Below, piece by piece: positions 16,141 through 29,893 of a stretch of 64,000 bases of DNA. Position numbers and translations under genes: made by a program. This DNA comes from Cacajao melanocephalus (lineage: Eukaryota; Chordata; Mammalia; Primates; Pitheciidae), in contig CAUYLG010061908.1 in the NCBI GenBank assembly GCA_963573385.1, positions 50,184-114,183 of the forward strand, written 5' to 3'. The notes under the pieces were generated by a model, which was given only the letters and a program-made list of their open reading frames with translations, did no database searches and was not told where the DNA came from. Every line of letters begins with the position of its first letter. Position 1 is the first letter of the stretch.

Positions 16141-16857
16141 ATGGGTAACTAAACCCCAGGCTTCACAGGGCAGCTTGATAAAGAAAGTCCAACCAGAGGT
16201 GGTCAGTGGCCGATAGAGGTCTGGAACCAGCCTGTTGTAATTCAGGCCTCTGAATTCATCTGAAATGGCAGCATTTGTATGCGTGTATGAAATTAATAGA
16301 TTAAAATGTTTATTTACAATAAGAGGGACATCATAAAGCAGCCGAGGTGAGGCACATTTCACTTTGCTTCTGCCCATTGTCCTCTAACAGCAATCAGCTG
16401 TTCTGCTGTCTCCGTACCATGCACACATGAGCAGGGAGCTGTGAAAGCTAAAATTTAATATAATTAACTTGAGAATGATGAGATTTCACACGGGCCATCT
16501 CTGACCAGTTGGTAATAGCTGTTTGCAATGTCATGGGCTTGTACTGGTTCACCTGGGAAACTGCCACAATCAATCAGCAGTGTTTGCAATGGGCTCCATA
16601 TTTGTCGTTGGGGGTGCGGGAGCTGACAGCTTTAATACTAGATGAACTGACTTCCGGGTTTGACTATTAGAACTCTAGTAATTAGTTTCAAATGTATTCA
16701 TTTAGTCCCTTTTATGTGCAAGTCCTCAATATCTACCTTGCAGAAGCGTATTGTCTCCTGGTTAAATTGATGTCTCTGTGTCTGGAAAACCTAAACTGAA
16801 GGATTCTTCTGTCTTAGTGTTATAAGAGTGGCTTTAAATTGAAACTGAACTATATTT
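16141..16857. other. Intron 1, nothing recognised
   Basis: Unique-looking intronic sequence without exon or repeat support. Confidence 0.5.
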
Positions 16858-16872
16858 AAGAAAAAATTACTA

Positions 16873-17208
<336 letters not shown>

Positions 17209-17429
17209 TTAGCAGTGTCAGATGCTGGAAACAACAGCAAGACTTGACTAAAATATAACCTAATAAAAACAGCACTTTGTTTTGTATAGCTAGCGTCCAT
17301 TTGTATAACTTCAGAAGATTTTTACCCAAATGTTCTCATAGAATGATGCAAAAATAATGGTTTTCTACTGTAGAATACTAGGTCAGTGTAAACCATTCCC
17401 TCTTGACCCTTAACAGGGAAAAACCAGGA

Positions 17430-17914
<485 letters not shown>

Positions 17915-18119
17915 TCAAGATTTTTTTTGTTGTTGCTTTTTCTCCAAGGGTCTGTCCTCTGCCTCCCTGGGTTCTAACCTGGGTCCTCTTGTTTTGTGGC
18001 CCTCTATGTTCTTTCTAGGTGACTTGTTTTTCCTCATGACTGCATCACCCATGCACAGTGTCCAGCTTTTCTGAAGTTTGTATTCCATCCACTCCTGGAT
18101 TCATTCGACAACTAGTGAC

Positions 18120-18639
18120 AGCCTGAGATCTTAATCTAATGAAGGGTCAGATGTGCAAAAAGATAATCATAACAAAAATAGGAAGTTATGAGTAAAGGGC
18201 GGTGAGAAAAGGAGTGTGTGGGGCTACCTGGGGTGCCCTGGAGGGCTTTGAACCAATACTTCAGAACTAAGTAGGGGTTTGCCACATGTGCACGGTAGGA
18301 AGGGAACGTGGCTGGAGGCACAGAGGAGCTGTGGGGAACTCCTGGGAGTTCAGGGAAGAGAACGTACTGGAGTTGGGGTGGGTGGGAAGAGGGAGAGGGG
18401 GAGGGCAGGCACCAGAGACACAGTCAGGGAAGTGGATGGGAGTCAGACTGTGAAGAATCACCTGGGTCCTGCGAAGGACTTGAGTTTCACACCATTGACA
18501 CCAAGAAGACAGGGAATATGTTTTCAATCTTTCAGAGTCAGCTAACTTTAGTAATGACATGGTATATGGATTGGAGGCAGGCAGGACTAGAGGCAGGTCA
18601 GCAAGGAAGGGGTCAGGTAGAGATGATGAGCACATAACC
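18120..18639. repeat. Old dispersed repeat-like stretch, family unassigned
   Basis: Purine-rich text similar in style to 8330-9110. The long reverse-strand open frame through here (to 18923) has no recognisable domain. Confidence 0.3.
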
Positions 18640-18815
18640 CAGGAGAAGCCCAGGATGTGGCAGCCCCATATTGAGGATTGAGAATCATTAGAACTCAGTG
18701 ATTGATTTGTGTCGCAGGGCAGGGAAGGAAAGGGGGCATTATAAACAACGCCTTTGTAGTGAATCAGATTCCCTATCTCAGGTACAGCAGCAATGTGGAA
18801 GGCCCACCTGTCTTG
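18640..18815 (+). repeat. Copy B of the diverged local duplicate
   Basis: Partner of 17430-17605 with blocks cccaggatgtggcagcc, agggaaggaaagggggcatt and tggaaggcccacct in the same order and orientation. Confidence 0.6.
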
Positions 18816-19456
18816 AGAAATAGTGGGGTCGGAGCATCCCTCAGGGGTTTTCCTACTGAGGGCAAGGCTTTGCAGCACCAGAGAGACTAACTTCAGGCAG
18901 GGGAGGAGCCACAGAGCCCACACACAGCACCATGTATGAGGGCAGAAGTCAGAACCTTAGCATCGAAGGGCACAGACTTTGTAAGAGACACAAAAAAAAG
19001 AAGAAATTAATTCCCTGTTGGCTCCTTGGCTTTTGGACTGAAGCATTGGGGACTTATGCTAACGAGACTGAAAGAAAATTGTAGTGTGTTGGGCTTTCCT
19101 AATTCTGGATTGAGACGGTAACTCAGAGGCCGTGCTAAAATTGACTCTTTGCAGTCAACAGGAAAGAGGAAACCTTGCTTAGCAGATACTGAAGTATAAT
19201 CCCACCCCCTTCCTTCCACTAAAGATTCGAGTTTGCTGATAGTGTAAGGAACATAAGGGAAGGGTTTGCTCCTTGAGGAAATAAATGGGTTAGAATAAAG
19301 TGCTCCAGAGTTGTCCACTTCTGGGGTCCACTCAGTTCAGGTGCAGGCTGAGAGTAACTCAAATCATTCTCGTCGGTTTACTAAAGCAGTACCTCTCCTT
19401 AACAAGATACAATGCATCTGTTCTCGAGTCTCTACCTTTCATATGTGTGTGTGTAT

Positions 19457-19750
19457 AGATGAGGTCTTGCTCTGTTGCCCAGGCTGGATTACAGTGGCAT
19501 AATCATGGCTCACTGTAGCCTCAAACTCCTAGACTCAAGTGATCCTCCTACCTCAACCTCCAGAGTAGCTGGGATTACAGGCGCATGCCACCATGTCCAG
19601 TTAATGAATTTTTGGACAAAAATTCATTTTTTTTTTGATGAAAGTCTTGCTGTGTTTCCCAAGTTGGTCTCAAACTCTTGGCCTCAAGCGATCTCCAGCC
19701 TCCATCTTCCAATGTGCTGGGATTACAGGCATGAGCCATTGCACCAGGTT
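19457..19750 (-). mobile_element. Alu, reverse orientation, old (AluJ-like)
   Basis: Diverged reverse Alu with typical old wording (cactgtagcctcaaactcct). It begins in a short TG run and lacks an obvious target-site duplication. Confidence 0.92.
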
Positions 19751-20809
19751 GCATCTGTACTTTTCTGTTCCTTCTTGAAATTAGCAAGTGCTCTATATTT
19801 GTGGCAGTAATGACCACCCTGAGGAGAAGAGCCAACTCCTTTCCTCCCCAAAGGCCTGACTGCCCTGCAAGGAAGTAGGTAGATTACACACCTGTGCTTA
19901 AAGATTCAAAACCCATTTTCCCTGGCCCTTAGCAGGGGAAGGTATTTGAGTGAAGACTGAGTGAGTGTTTGGCTCCCAGCGCTTCCTGTTAGGTGTTTAC
20001 AGCCCAGGATAGCTGTGGGTAGCATAAACTCTTAGTAACCAGTGACTGTCTTGCTTCTCAGCTGCTGTTATTAAGTTCATCTTGAGGATTGCTGCTTACC
20101 TGCTAAAGCTAGGCTCTGGGCTTCGCTGAGACGCTCCCGGCCAGGCCTGTGCTTCTGTCTCCCATCTCCCTGCCATTTCTGCTGGCAGCCCTACATTGGC
20201 CGGAAGGTGGTGTTGTTTGTTTGTTTTTGTTTTGTTTTGTTTTTTCCTCAAGGTTTGGACAATCCTAGATTACTTGGTCTTTGAGTCCAGCTCTGATTAG
20301 AACTTCTCAAAGGTAGCCTGTTTCTCTCCATTTCAAAACACTTTTGAGGAACTTGAAATTCATCTCCAGAAAACATCTGGAAATGAATTATCACCGATCC
20401 TTTGCCTTCATGGGGACTGAGCATCTCTCCCTGTGCATCTGTGCCCAGGACCCGCAGTGAACTTTTGATTTCTTCCTGCCTTTGTAAGGCATCTCATCCC
20501 TACCTCCATGTTAGGGCCGCCTCTCCTCCTTTCCCTGGGGTGCTCTTGTGCCTAAGTAGTGGATGGTCTGTCCCAAAGTCCTTTTTATCATTTCTCACAA
20601 GAAGCCCCAGAGGCCTTCTCATGGAGTAGAATTTCTGGAGGAGTTCCCTGCTATCCCAGAGCTCTCAAGACAGGCTTGCACAGCACATTCACTGCGTGAT
20701 GCTTGTGCAAAACAATGCCACATTGGTTATTATTACCGGCATGCTGTGTTTCTTTCTACTCTCACTTGTCTAGACTAAACCATGACTCCTGCTGAGAGAA
20801 CTGCCTGTC
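19751..20809. other. Intron 1 sequence with a (TTTG)n tract
   Basis: A TTTG/TTTTG simple repeat lies at about 20214-20246. Otherwise nothing recognised. Confidence 0.5.
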
Positions 20810-21025
20810 TCTTTTATTCCTCCTTCAGGTCTTGGCCAACCCCAAGGAACATTCTGTTACCTTCCCAGCTTGGCCTCCTCTGAATTTCCATAGCATTTCC
20901 CTAGTTTAACGCATAATTCCGTATTGCTTTGTATGCAGGTGTCACCAAGATTCTAACACCTTTGGGGCAAAGAGCTGGTCTTAAACTGTTTTTAATCCCA
21001 ATAGCAATTGGTACTAAATGGATAC
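20810..21025 (+). repeat. L2-like LINE 3' fragment
   Basis: Text follows the order of the L2 3' end (ttccatagcatttccctag, then gcaggtgtcaccaagattct and a loose tail). Ancient and diverged. Confidence 0.45.
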
Positions 21026-22329
21026 TAGTGGCCTCATAAGCACTCTGAGTTCATTTAATTGGTATGACTGACTCCTAATTGTGTTTATCACTTAGATAAA
21101 GCTGCCTGCCCAGCGGAGAGATCCTTGAGGTCACCTGGAAAGTCTGCTCAGCCTAGTAGGGCCTTTCTCCATCCAATGAAAGAAGAGCGAAGTGGAAGCC
21201 ACTGAATCCCTATATTCAACTTTCTTCTGGTGGTTTTGTTTAATTGCAATAATTTGCTATGTTGTCACACTGAAAAACACTTAGGTAGAAGACTGATATG
21301 AAGCACTAAAGTCAGGAAGATTATTAAGACGGAAGCAAATTCTGAAAAAAGGGATTGGTTTTATGAACACAGTTTGAAAATACTTACCTACACTGTTTTG
21401 AGGGTTGCTGAAGCTTTGGCATGCACTCACCGTGTGCAGGTTACAGGAGCCCTGGACTGACAGAAGATGTGGGCTCTGCACGGGGCCTTTGCTGCAGCCT
21501 TGATGGCTTGGCCCCAGATTATTAACGCTGTCGTGTGGGCAGAATCACAGGCCTGTCCCTGCCTTAGAGTGGTGCTGAGGCTCAGATGAGATAACATCTA
21601 TGGGGGTGTTTTGTAAGCCATAAATGCTAGGTGAATTATAAGGGAAGTTATCATAGCACTGTTAATAAGCATTAAATCCAGCAGGGTTTGGATTACAGGG
21701 ATCTCTTCTGATCCGTTTTTCGCTGAAATCCAGTTCTTAGTGAAAGAGCCAGGAACAGCACTCCGCGTGGGAGATTCAGGGAAGTGTTCACGATGCAGCT
21801 CCACTCTGTGATAATGGGCTGGTCAAGAGGAAGGAGGAAATGCTGTTTGACTACCCTCTCCAGCTATGGAGTGCATCTCTTCCGACAGATGAAATTTTAT
21901 CCTGATGAAAGAGGAAACCCTAGGTGATCCAGTTCCTATGCTGTGAATTTGAATGGCCTTAATCAAACAACCACAGACGCAGGAATGAGGAACGGTTCGA
22001 CATTTTGAGATAGAAATTAAGTAGGTGATTGCTTTTCACTTCAGCAATAACAAGAACATACATTTCAGGCCTCTCCGCCTCCTCTTCTGTGTTACCCTGA
22101 GCCCCTGTTCTCACGCCCGTCTTTATCACCAGCCTCTCAAGTTCCACTGTAATCAAAGGATGGGTTTCTGAAGGCCAACCTAAAGAAATCTTGGTTTATA
22201 CTTAGTTCTGTGGTTAAAGAATAGACGTTTTCCAAAACCGTCTAAGAAATGAATAGCATTTGTACAACAGGCGAGCAGTAAGTTAGTAATAGGTCTAACT
22301 TAAGGGCATAGAAGTAGAATAAATTCACT
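21026..22329. other. Intron 1, mostly unrecognised, with a MIR-like patch
   Basis: About 21535-21660 (gaggctcagatgagataaca, then gtaagccataaatgctaggt) resembles the 3' half of a MIR. The remainder shows no exon or young repeat. Confidence 0.4.
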
Positions 22330-22610
22330 CAATAGATATTCAAGTGTTTGCTGTGAGCAAAGTGTGCTTCTGAACATTGGGGATGCATCAGTCAACAGGG
22401 GCAACGACAGGAGCCCAGCCCTCTAGGAGCTCCCATCCTAACGGGGACAGACATAGTATGCAAATACATAGTAGTTAGTGCTGTGAAGACAAAGGCACGG
22501 TCAAGATAGATACAGTGTCACATAGGTGACCAGGAAGGGCTCGCTGATGAGAGGCCTGAGGGCTCCAAAGGAAATGTTCCAGGAATGCCAGAACTCATTT
22601 CAAATGGTGG
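22330..22610 (-). repeat. L2-like LINE 3' fragment, reverse orientation
   Basis: Text from ttcactcaatagatattcaa through aacattggggatgcatcagt to the ggaagggctcgctgatgaga block matches the reverse complement of the L2 3' end in order. Confidence 0.5.
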
Positions 22611-25163
22611 GAATAGTAAGTTCAGGGATTCCCGGGTTTACCCATTCCAGGACTCGCAGAGCCCAGGAAGGCTGGTGGGGAGTGAGCGAGCATAGAGAAG
22701 TTAGACGTGGAGGCGGTGAGTCTGCGGGGGGCCTATCGTCAGACCATAGCCAGGCTGCCTCCAGCTTCTACCCTGAGTGAGGAACTGCTGGAAACATGTA
22801 CGTGGTAATAATTTCAGAATTTTAGTGTTTTATTTTCATTATATTTTGAGGCATTCCTCATGCACAGATTGTTGCATGTGAAAGTGATGCATGCGTGGTG
22901 CTAAGCACAATCAGCAAATATTTGAATGGCAGCCATTTTTTTTAATGGAAGAATTTTGTTAATGATAAAAATTACATTCCCAAATTGCAAGAGTAGACAC
23001 AAGGCCTCTCTGAAGTGAATTATCAAGTGAAATGAAGGTGTCAAGGCCCAAAGACACGGGCCTTGGTCAGACCCACAGTGGAGCAGCTCAGATTGACACA
23101 ACCAGCAGTCCTTGGTCTGAAGAGGAAAGGTTGGGTCCGTGGCACGGCCACAGGCGCTAGGTTCATCACCTGCCCTTCGTTCAGGTGAGGAGGTAAAAGT
23201 AGTGAGCCTCAGGCTTCACTCCAGGCTGCTCTGGGGGTGAAGTTGGAGGGAGAAACCCACAGCTGTCCCCAAACCTACAACTGGCCCATCTTCCATATAG
23301 AAAGTCCTAGAGGAATCTGGGCTGATTCACATCTGCAGTGAGATGAGGGCATCTGGAGAGGGTATGAATGGGGCATCCTAATGAAAGCTTGAATCCATTT
23401 ACTCCCTCATTTTATTGTCCAGAACGTAAGGGACACACACGAAGTTGTCTTGCCTATGGAGAACAAGTTCTCACGGCTGCATGGTGCACAAGCTGTGTCT
23501 GTGGGCATCTGCCAAGTCACAAATGTCTCAGCCATCATGGTGCTTTGCCCTAGCTGTATTTACTGCAGCAGAATTTTTAGCAATGCACCAAGAGCTCCCT
23601 TGTTCTTCCCTTTGTCTCTTTACCCTTCACCATTTCTTCCCTTTGCCAGCCCCAGTCTTGCTCCCGGTTATCATCATTTAATGATAGATTTGGAAAGGAC
23701 CTAAGAGATGGGTCTGCAGCCCAGAGAGATCAGCCGGCTCCCAGGGGTCATCTACTAGTAAATAAAAAATGGAGGACAGGAGTGAGTATCCTCACTCCCA
23801 GCTTGTGGGTCTTAATCCTAAAATTCAAAGTAATCTGCTCTTCACATACATCACCCCAGAATTTCTGTTCTTGCCCTTAACCTCAGAGCCCAACCCATCT
23901 CTTAACCCAGGCACCTGATCCTATCCATTTGCTGTATAATAATCTCAGCTCCACAGCTGCAGGGAGACCTGCAGTGAATTCTTCACACCGCCTGTCGCTC
24001 AGAACACTGGATGTGTTTCCATGAGAAGTTATTCTGTGTCTTGGTTGGGTGCTATTAATACTATCCTTCAGGTTCATCATGAGTTAAGTAGCTCTATCAT
24101 GAGCTGTCCCACCACAAAATAATTAACCACCCTTTGTAAGATTCTATGTGACATTACCCTCCCAGTTCCAGAAAAGGGAGTTACATTTGGCCAATTGAGA
24201 AGCCATGTGTGCATAATCAGATAGGAGGGAGAGGCAGGAATTGGGAAAGGCACTTTCATTATCAAGACTGTAAGGGTTTACAAAGGATCCAGAATTAGCA
24301 GGAAATGTAAACTCACAATTATTTTAGGTCCTGAGTCATATTTAGGAAAACATAGGAAGAAGATTGCTCTCTGATTTATGAACAGTGTGCTCTGGGCTGC
24401 AGAGAGGACAGGGTCTGCTTCCTCCTCCCAGGCAGAGCACAGGCAGCCTGGACTTAGGGGCAGGCAGCCAGGGACTGGCACCCCCATAAAGCACCTCCCT
24501 GATACATGGCATCTTCTGGCCATTTTTCTAGCCAAAGAAGAGTTCTGACTCATTGACGTGTCCAGGCTTCCAGTCTCCCTCAGCTCCTGCCTGGCTTCAC
24601 CCTGAATATAGAAGCTTCACGCTAAATACATCAAGAACTTCTTAGAAAATGGGCTTGAGATCAAATAAAAACAATTGAAAGCTGGCAGAAGTAGTGCCAT
24701 CTACAGATTAGCAGGTGACATAAATTCATGGGGCAAGAATGCGAATTTGAATCTCTATGTGCATACTCCAAATGAGCAGGAAGAATGTGTTGAAAGGACT
24801 TAATTTTTTAAAGGGGGGAAACTTTGGGAAAATATACTAATGATAAGACAGACAGCAGCGAGAGATGCTTCTGTACCAGCTTAGGTTGAATATGGAATCT
24901 CATCAGGATGGTGTCAAAGATCAAAGAAAAATTGGAAGACAGCATTGTAACCCTTTGATGTGCTCTATAATCCATTTTAGGGATTGGCTGAGCAGCCTAA
25001 AGTCCCCATGCACCGGTGCGTCTGTCCCATTTGTATTTAGTTTCCAGGTTGGGCTGATTCTTTGGATCATCAGATTTCTGGGGACATGTCTCTCTGATCA
25101 ATTAAGGATTTATATTAATTGGGTCCAAATCTATTGTAGCTTATTTCTTTAGAATGAAAATTT
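22611..25163. other. Intron 1, nothing firm
   Basis: Short open frames on both strands, none with family resemblance or consistent splice sites. No young repeat. Confidence 0.5.
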
Positions 25164-25285
25164 GGCCAGGCACAGTAGGTCATGCCTGTAATCCCAATTA
25201 CTTAAGAAGCTGAGGCAGGAGGATGACTTGAACCCCGGAGTTTGAGGCTACAGTGAGCCATGATGACGGCAAGATGCTATCTTAA
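25164..25285 (+). mobile_element. Free left Alu monomer (FLAM-like)
   Basis: A single 7SL-derived monomer: ggccaggcacagtaggtcat, then directly the gctgaggcaggaggatgact and ctacagtgagccatgatg blocks, without a right arm or the usual Alu middle. This fits an ancient monomeric precursor rather than a truncated dimer. Confidence 0.8.
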
Positions 25286-26690
25286 TACATGAATAATGAA
25301 TAAGAATTTGACATTAAATTTGTGCTAAAACATTAATGACAAACCTGTGATTAGAATAGCCTTCATTGCGTGTTTCAAGTGCTGGAACAATTTAAAAATT
25401 GCCTTTATGGAACCAAGAAAATCCCAGGCCTGATCTAGAATTATTATTAGCAGTCGTGGTCTTTTTATTCTTGTTCTAAGCCACTAAATGAATTGCATGA
25501 CCATATGCAATACCATACCTTCTCTAGGCCTCCGTTTTTTAGAATAAAGGAAAACCTTTATGAAAAGATACCCAAGTTTTTCCAAGTCTGATGTTCTAGT
25601 TCTGAGAAGAGATATGTAGACCTGTTTTTAACTTGCTTAATAACTATATATCTATAGAGAACAACCTTTAATGTAGTTTTTTCTCTTTGTAAGGATTTGT
25701 GATTCTCTTTTTCTCTTTAAAAGACTGTAGTAAAGGTCCTTTGAGTATCTCCCTTCTGATGACGAGGCTTAACCAGCACTTAGGTTTAGTAGGATATCAG
25801 CAGTATCTCACCTGCCTATTAGAGTGATAATTTAAAATAATCATTTGATGACCCTGGGCAATTTAAACATTATATTTCTGAGAGCTTTATTTTGTATTTA
25901 CTTTCAGTCAGAAACGCATACCATGTGAACAAAGCGTGGAGATTCAAGAATGGTTTCTTAATATTCTGCTCCATTAAAAATAAAGTTTTATGAAGATGGA
26001 TGGCATCTCTGTGCCTACAGTTTGTTTTTAGGTTTGAAAAACAGTGATTTAACATGGATCAGTTTTTGAAAAAGTATGTGCCTTCTATGTATCAAAAAAA
26101 AAAAAACAGAGCGTAAAATGAAATTCTGTAGAGGCTGAACGTTGGTGTAATTGGAATAACAATGCTGCCGCCCCTCTCGGTGGTTCTGTGGGCTTAGCTC
26201 ATCTGCTGGCAGTTCACAGCAATCCAGCAAGTGTGGATGTATATTTAGTTCTACCCATGAAGTAGCTGGAAATTATCCTAACACTACACGATTAATAAGT
26301 GCATGTCGTACCAAGAATGCCATGAGGTCTCTCCCGAGTCTCATTTTCCTCCAAAGGGCCAGCCACTTTAATAAGACAGGTTCTAATTCTTCTCATGGTA
26401 TGCTGCTATATAGCTCTTAATTTGTGAATTTATGTATTTAAATGTCATGACTGCTGCTTGCCATCACAACACCCTCCATCAGTCAGGGGTTTGGAGAGAG
26501 GAGATGGTGAAGCTAGGAGGAGCCGTGAGGAACTAGGCAGGAGCCACCATGTCCTCTGCCAGGTTGCTGCTCGCAGACACGCCTTCATGCAAGAGTGGCA
26601 GCAGTGGAGAGTGCTGCCCAAGGGAGTGGTCTGTTGAATTTCTTCATCTGTGGATTCCACTGACAGTGCCAGGCATTGGTTTTTAGCAAG
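25286..26690. other. Intron 1, nothing recognised
   Basis: AT-rich sequence with a short A-run at about 26096-26106. No exon or repeat identified. Confidence 0.5.
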
Positions 26691-26759
26691 TGAGACACTC
26701 CCTTCCTAATTGTTGTCTGTATAATCATAGGTGCCACCGTCAGGAGCTCTAGTACTACT

Positions 26760-27470
26760 TGAACCTGCTATAAAATAGTCATTCTGTGCGTTCTGATTCC
26801 TGTGCCTCTTTGGACCTGCCCACTTCTTTCCTTCCCCACTGCGTTGGTTCAGGCCCCTGATCATTTCCTTCCTGGATGTTGTATAATGCTATCAGCTCTA
26901 CATCGCAGCCCTACGAGGATCACGCTGATCTTTGTACACACAGAGCTAGCCCTCTCACTTCTCCCTTTCAGAATCACCCTTGGCAGTGCATACCATCCAG
27001 TCATTATCTGGGCCAGCCTGCCTTTCCAGCCTGCTGCCCCTCCTGCGTTCTTATACACACACCTGGGCATCAATGCCCAGTTACAGACGTTGACCCAGGT
27101 TCTCTGTCATCACCATTGCTTTGAATATTCAGTCCTCTTTTGGGTCAGCTTCTCTCCCCTGGTCCACTTGGGGACCTCTTTAAAATTAAAGGATCACTTC
27201 TTTCAGAAAGTTCTTCTTGGCGCATCCATACTATTCATACTTCAGTTTCTTCTCTGATACCCCAGTGGATCTTTGACGCCCTGTGATGGGCAGCTGTCAC
27301 ACTGTCTTATAACTGTTGACATATGTTCCTCTGTCCCCCTGCCGGATTCTGAGACGAGAGGGGAAAGGCCTTGGTCTCACGTCTGTGCGCCTCACCCCTG
27401 GCAGTGCATCCGGCACAGGGTCATTTCTCAGGTCATGCATATCGATTCGAATCGAACTGATCCCCTCTAG
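26760..27470 (+). repeat. L2-like LINE 3' fragment
   Basis: Pyrimidine-rich text in the order of the L2 3' region (aaagttcttcttggcgcatc, then ctgtcacactgtcttataac, gattctgagacgagaggg, and ctggcagtgcatccggcaca). The 151-residue open frame inside it is not a host gene. Confidence 0.5.
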
Positions 27471-27729
27471 GTGCTTCTAAAAGCAATGCCCTTTCTTACT
27501 TTACATTTGCTGTCTGAATTAGGTATTACCTTTGTGTGATTAAAGCATCAGGAATCTCTGTACAGAAACAGACTGTAGAACATGGACAAGAAAGGGCAGT
27601 AGGAATCTCTGTAATAAGACTTTGGACACAGATAAGACTTAAATGATTTGACTCTGGACTGCGGTAATTGCTAAAGGAACATTCTTGTTCCACAGATTTC
27701 TTGGCCTTGACTTTAGATTCCCATAAGCA

Positions 27730-28081
27730 TCTGTTTGTTCTCATGCTGCTAATAAAGACATACCTGAGACTGGGTAATTTATAAAGCAAAGAGGTGCAAT
27801 TGACTCACAGTTCCACATGGCTGGGGAGGCCTCACAATCATGGGGGAAGGCAAAGGAGAAGCAAAGGCATGTCTTACGTGGTGGCAGGCAGGAAAAGAGC
27901 TTGTGCAGAGGAACTCCCATTTATAAAACCATCAGATCTCATGAGACTTATTGACTACCACAAGAACAGTGTGGGGGAAGCCACCCCCATGATTCAGTTA
28001 TCTCCACCTGGCCCTGCCCTTGACACAGGGGAATCATTACAATTACAGGTGAGACTTGGGTAGGGACACAGCCAAACCATA
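27730..28081 (-). mobile_element. Solitary MaLR LTR (MST/THE1-like), reverse orientation
   Basis: The reverse complement of a THE1/MST-type LTR: begins tgtttgttctcatgctgcta, contains ctgagactgggtaatttata and atcagatctcatgagactta, and ends cacagccaaaccata. Only one LTR is present with no internal region, so it is a recombined solo LTR. Non-coding. Confidence 0.88.
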
Positions 28082-28082
28082 A

Positions 28083-28105
28083 CTCTGAATGGTTTCCATT
28101 CAGAG
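28083..28105. repeat. Perfect 10-bp inverted repeat, 3-nt loop
   Basis: Arms ctctgaatgg (28083-28092) and ccattcagag (28096-28105) lie between the solo LTR and the Tigger-like element. Confidence 0.85.
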
Positions 28106-28127
28106 ATCACCCTAATTACCTACAATT

Positions 28128-28641
28128 CAGTATAGTTGATGTTTGAATAACATGCGTTAGGGGTGCCCACCCCCCATGCAATTGGAAATCTGTGTATAAT
28201 TTTTGACTCCCCAGAACATAACTACTGATATCCAGTTGTTGACCAGAAGCCTTTCTGATGACATAAACAGCTCGTTAACACATATTTTGTATGCTATGTG
28301 TTATATGCCATATTCCTACAATAAAGTAAGCTAGAGAAAAGACAGTGTTATTTAAGAAACTCTTAAAAAGAAGAAAATATATTCACTATTTGTTAAGGGA
28401 AGTGGATCATCATAAATGCCTTCAGCCTCACCATCTTCGAGTTGAGTAGACCAGGAAGGAGGAGGAGGAGCTGGTCTTGCTGCCTTCTGGGTGGTGGATG
28501 TGGAAGAGGGGTAAGAGGTGGGAGGGGAGGCAGGAGAGGCAGATACACTCAGCGTAACTTCTGTTGAAAAAAACCTGCATATAAGTGGACTGAGCGGTTC
28601 AAACCCATGTTGTTCAAGAGACTCTTTGCTGATCCTGAAAG
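28128..28641. mobile_element. Tigger-like DNA transposon fossil
   Basis: The ends form degraded inverted repeats (left gtttgaataacatgcg, right cccatgttgttcaagag). The interior contains ggtgcccaccccccatgcaa, ttaacacatattttgtatgc and aggaggaggaggagctggtc, all typical of a common non-autonomous Tc1/mariner-Tigger family in primates. No transposase frame remains. Exact family name not assigned. Confidence 0.7.
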
Positions 28642-29154
28642 ATGTTAGGTGGGATAGAATGGGCCAATAAGAATTTTGTTCTCATTATTTAAAAAAAAAA
28701 TTGCAAAAAAATAATTTTTATCTTAAAAAGACGTGGATATTTTGAATTATGATATATGGGAAAGGAAGTGGCAGAAGTATATTCATAACTAACATGGCTT
28801 GAGTTGATTACCAGTTTTGAAAAGTTAGCATTTGTGTCTGAATGAGTATTTTAGTGCCACTTTCCAGTTCATATGAAAAATGCTTCATGAGTATAACCCT
28901 ATGAAGAATGTGTTTTCATGCAGAAGGCAGCTTATGTGCCTGTGGCATCATTCCCACACAAATGCAAATAGGGGCAACTCTAAGTAGGGGTTGCAGCAAA
29001 ATCCAGTTGTATCACTCTACAAATTATTCATCAGAGTACATGGGGCAATACCCACACTGAGTCTGTCAAGAAAAAACAATAATATTCATTTAGTACAAAA
29101 CACCCCTTTGTACTATTGTGCTATTTGTACTTGTACCCCTTTGTACTATTCCAA
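28642..29154. other. Intron 1, AT-rich, nothing recognised
   Basis: Contains the short direct repeat cccctttgtactatt at 29103-29117 and 29137-29151 just before the hairpin at 29155. Confidence 0.5.
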
Positions 29155-29210
29155 TTCTGGAATTGGAAGGGTAAGGACCCTTTGCAGTCCTTTTCCTTCC
29201 AATTCCAGAA
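29155..29210 (+). repeat. Strong hairpin: 24-nt arms, 22/24 paired, 8-nt loop
   Basis: Left arm 29155-29178 and right arm 29187-29210. The outer 16 bp (ttctggaattggaagg with ccttccaattccagaa) pair perfectly. It lies in intron 1 on the transcribed strand. The size approaches a miRNA precursor, but it could equally be a templated inverted duplication. Confidence 0.8.
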
Positions 29211-29445
29211 ATACGTGGGCAATGATCTTGTTGATTATAGGTGGAGAAAGAAGAAGTAGGACTCAAGAAAGCATTTCATTAAACATTTTTAGATAAAATA
29301 CAATGACTGGGAGGTAGGGAAGGGGTCAAAATAAGAAACATTTGATGTTTGCTAAATATTTCTCTTTTGTTCTATTTATAGAAAATAAAGTAGTCTCTCA
29401 GAGTTTTCCCAAAGATTATGAGGTTTAACAACCAGTCCATTGTAG

Positions 29446-29893
<448 letters not shown>

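Noticed and set aside
18267..18923. 218-codon reverse-strand open frame in intron 1
   Set aside because: Covers repeat-like and locally duplicated DNA. No signal, domain or splice signal that would make it a gene.
26802..27257. 151-codon forward frame
   Set aside because: Lies in an L2-like LINE fossil. The hydrophobic look comes from pyrimidine-rich repeat sequence.
27730..28081. Possible intact endogenous retrovirus
   Set aside because: Only a single reversed MaLR LTR is present, with no internal gag, pol or env-like frames.
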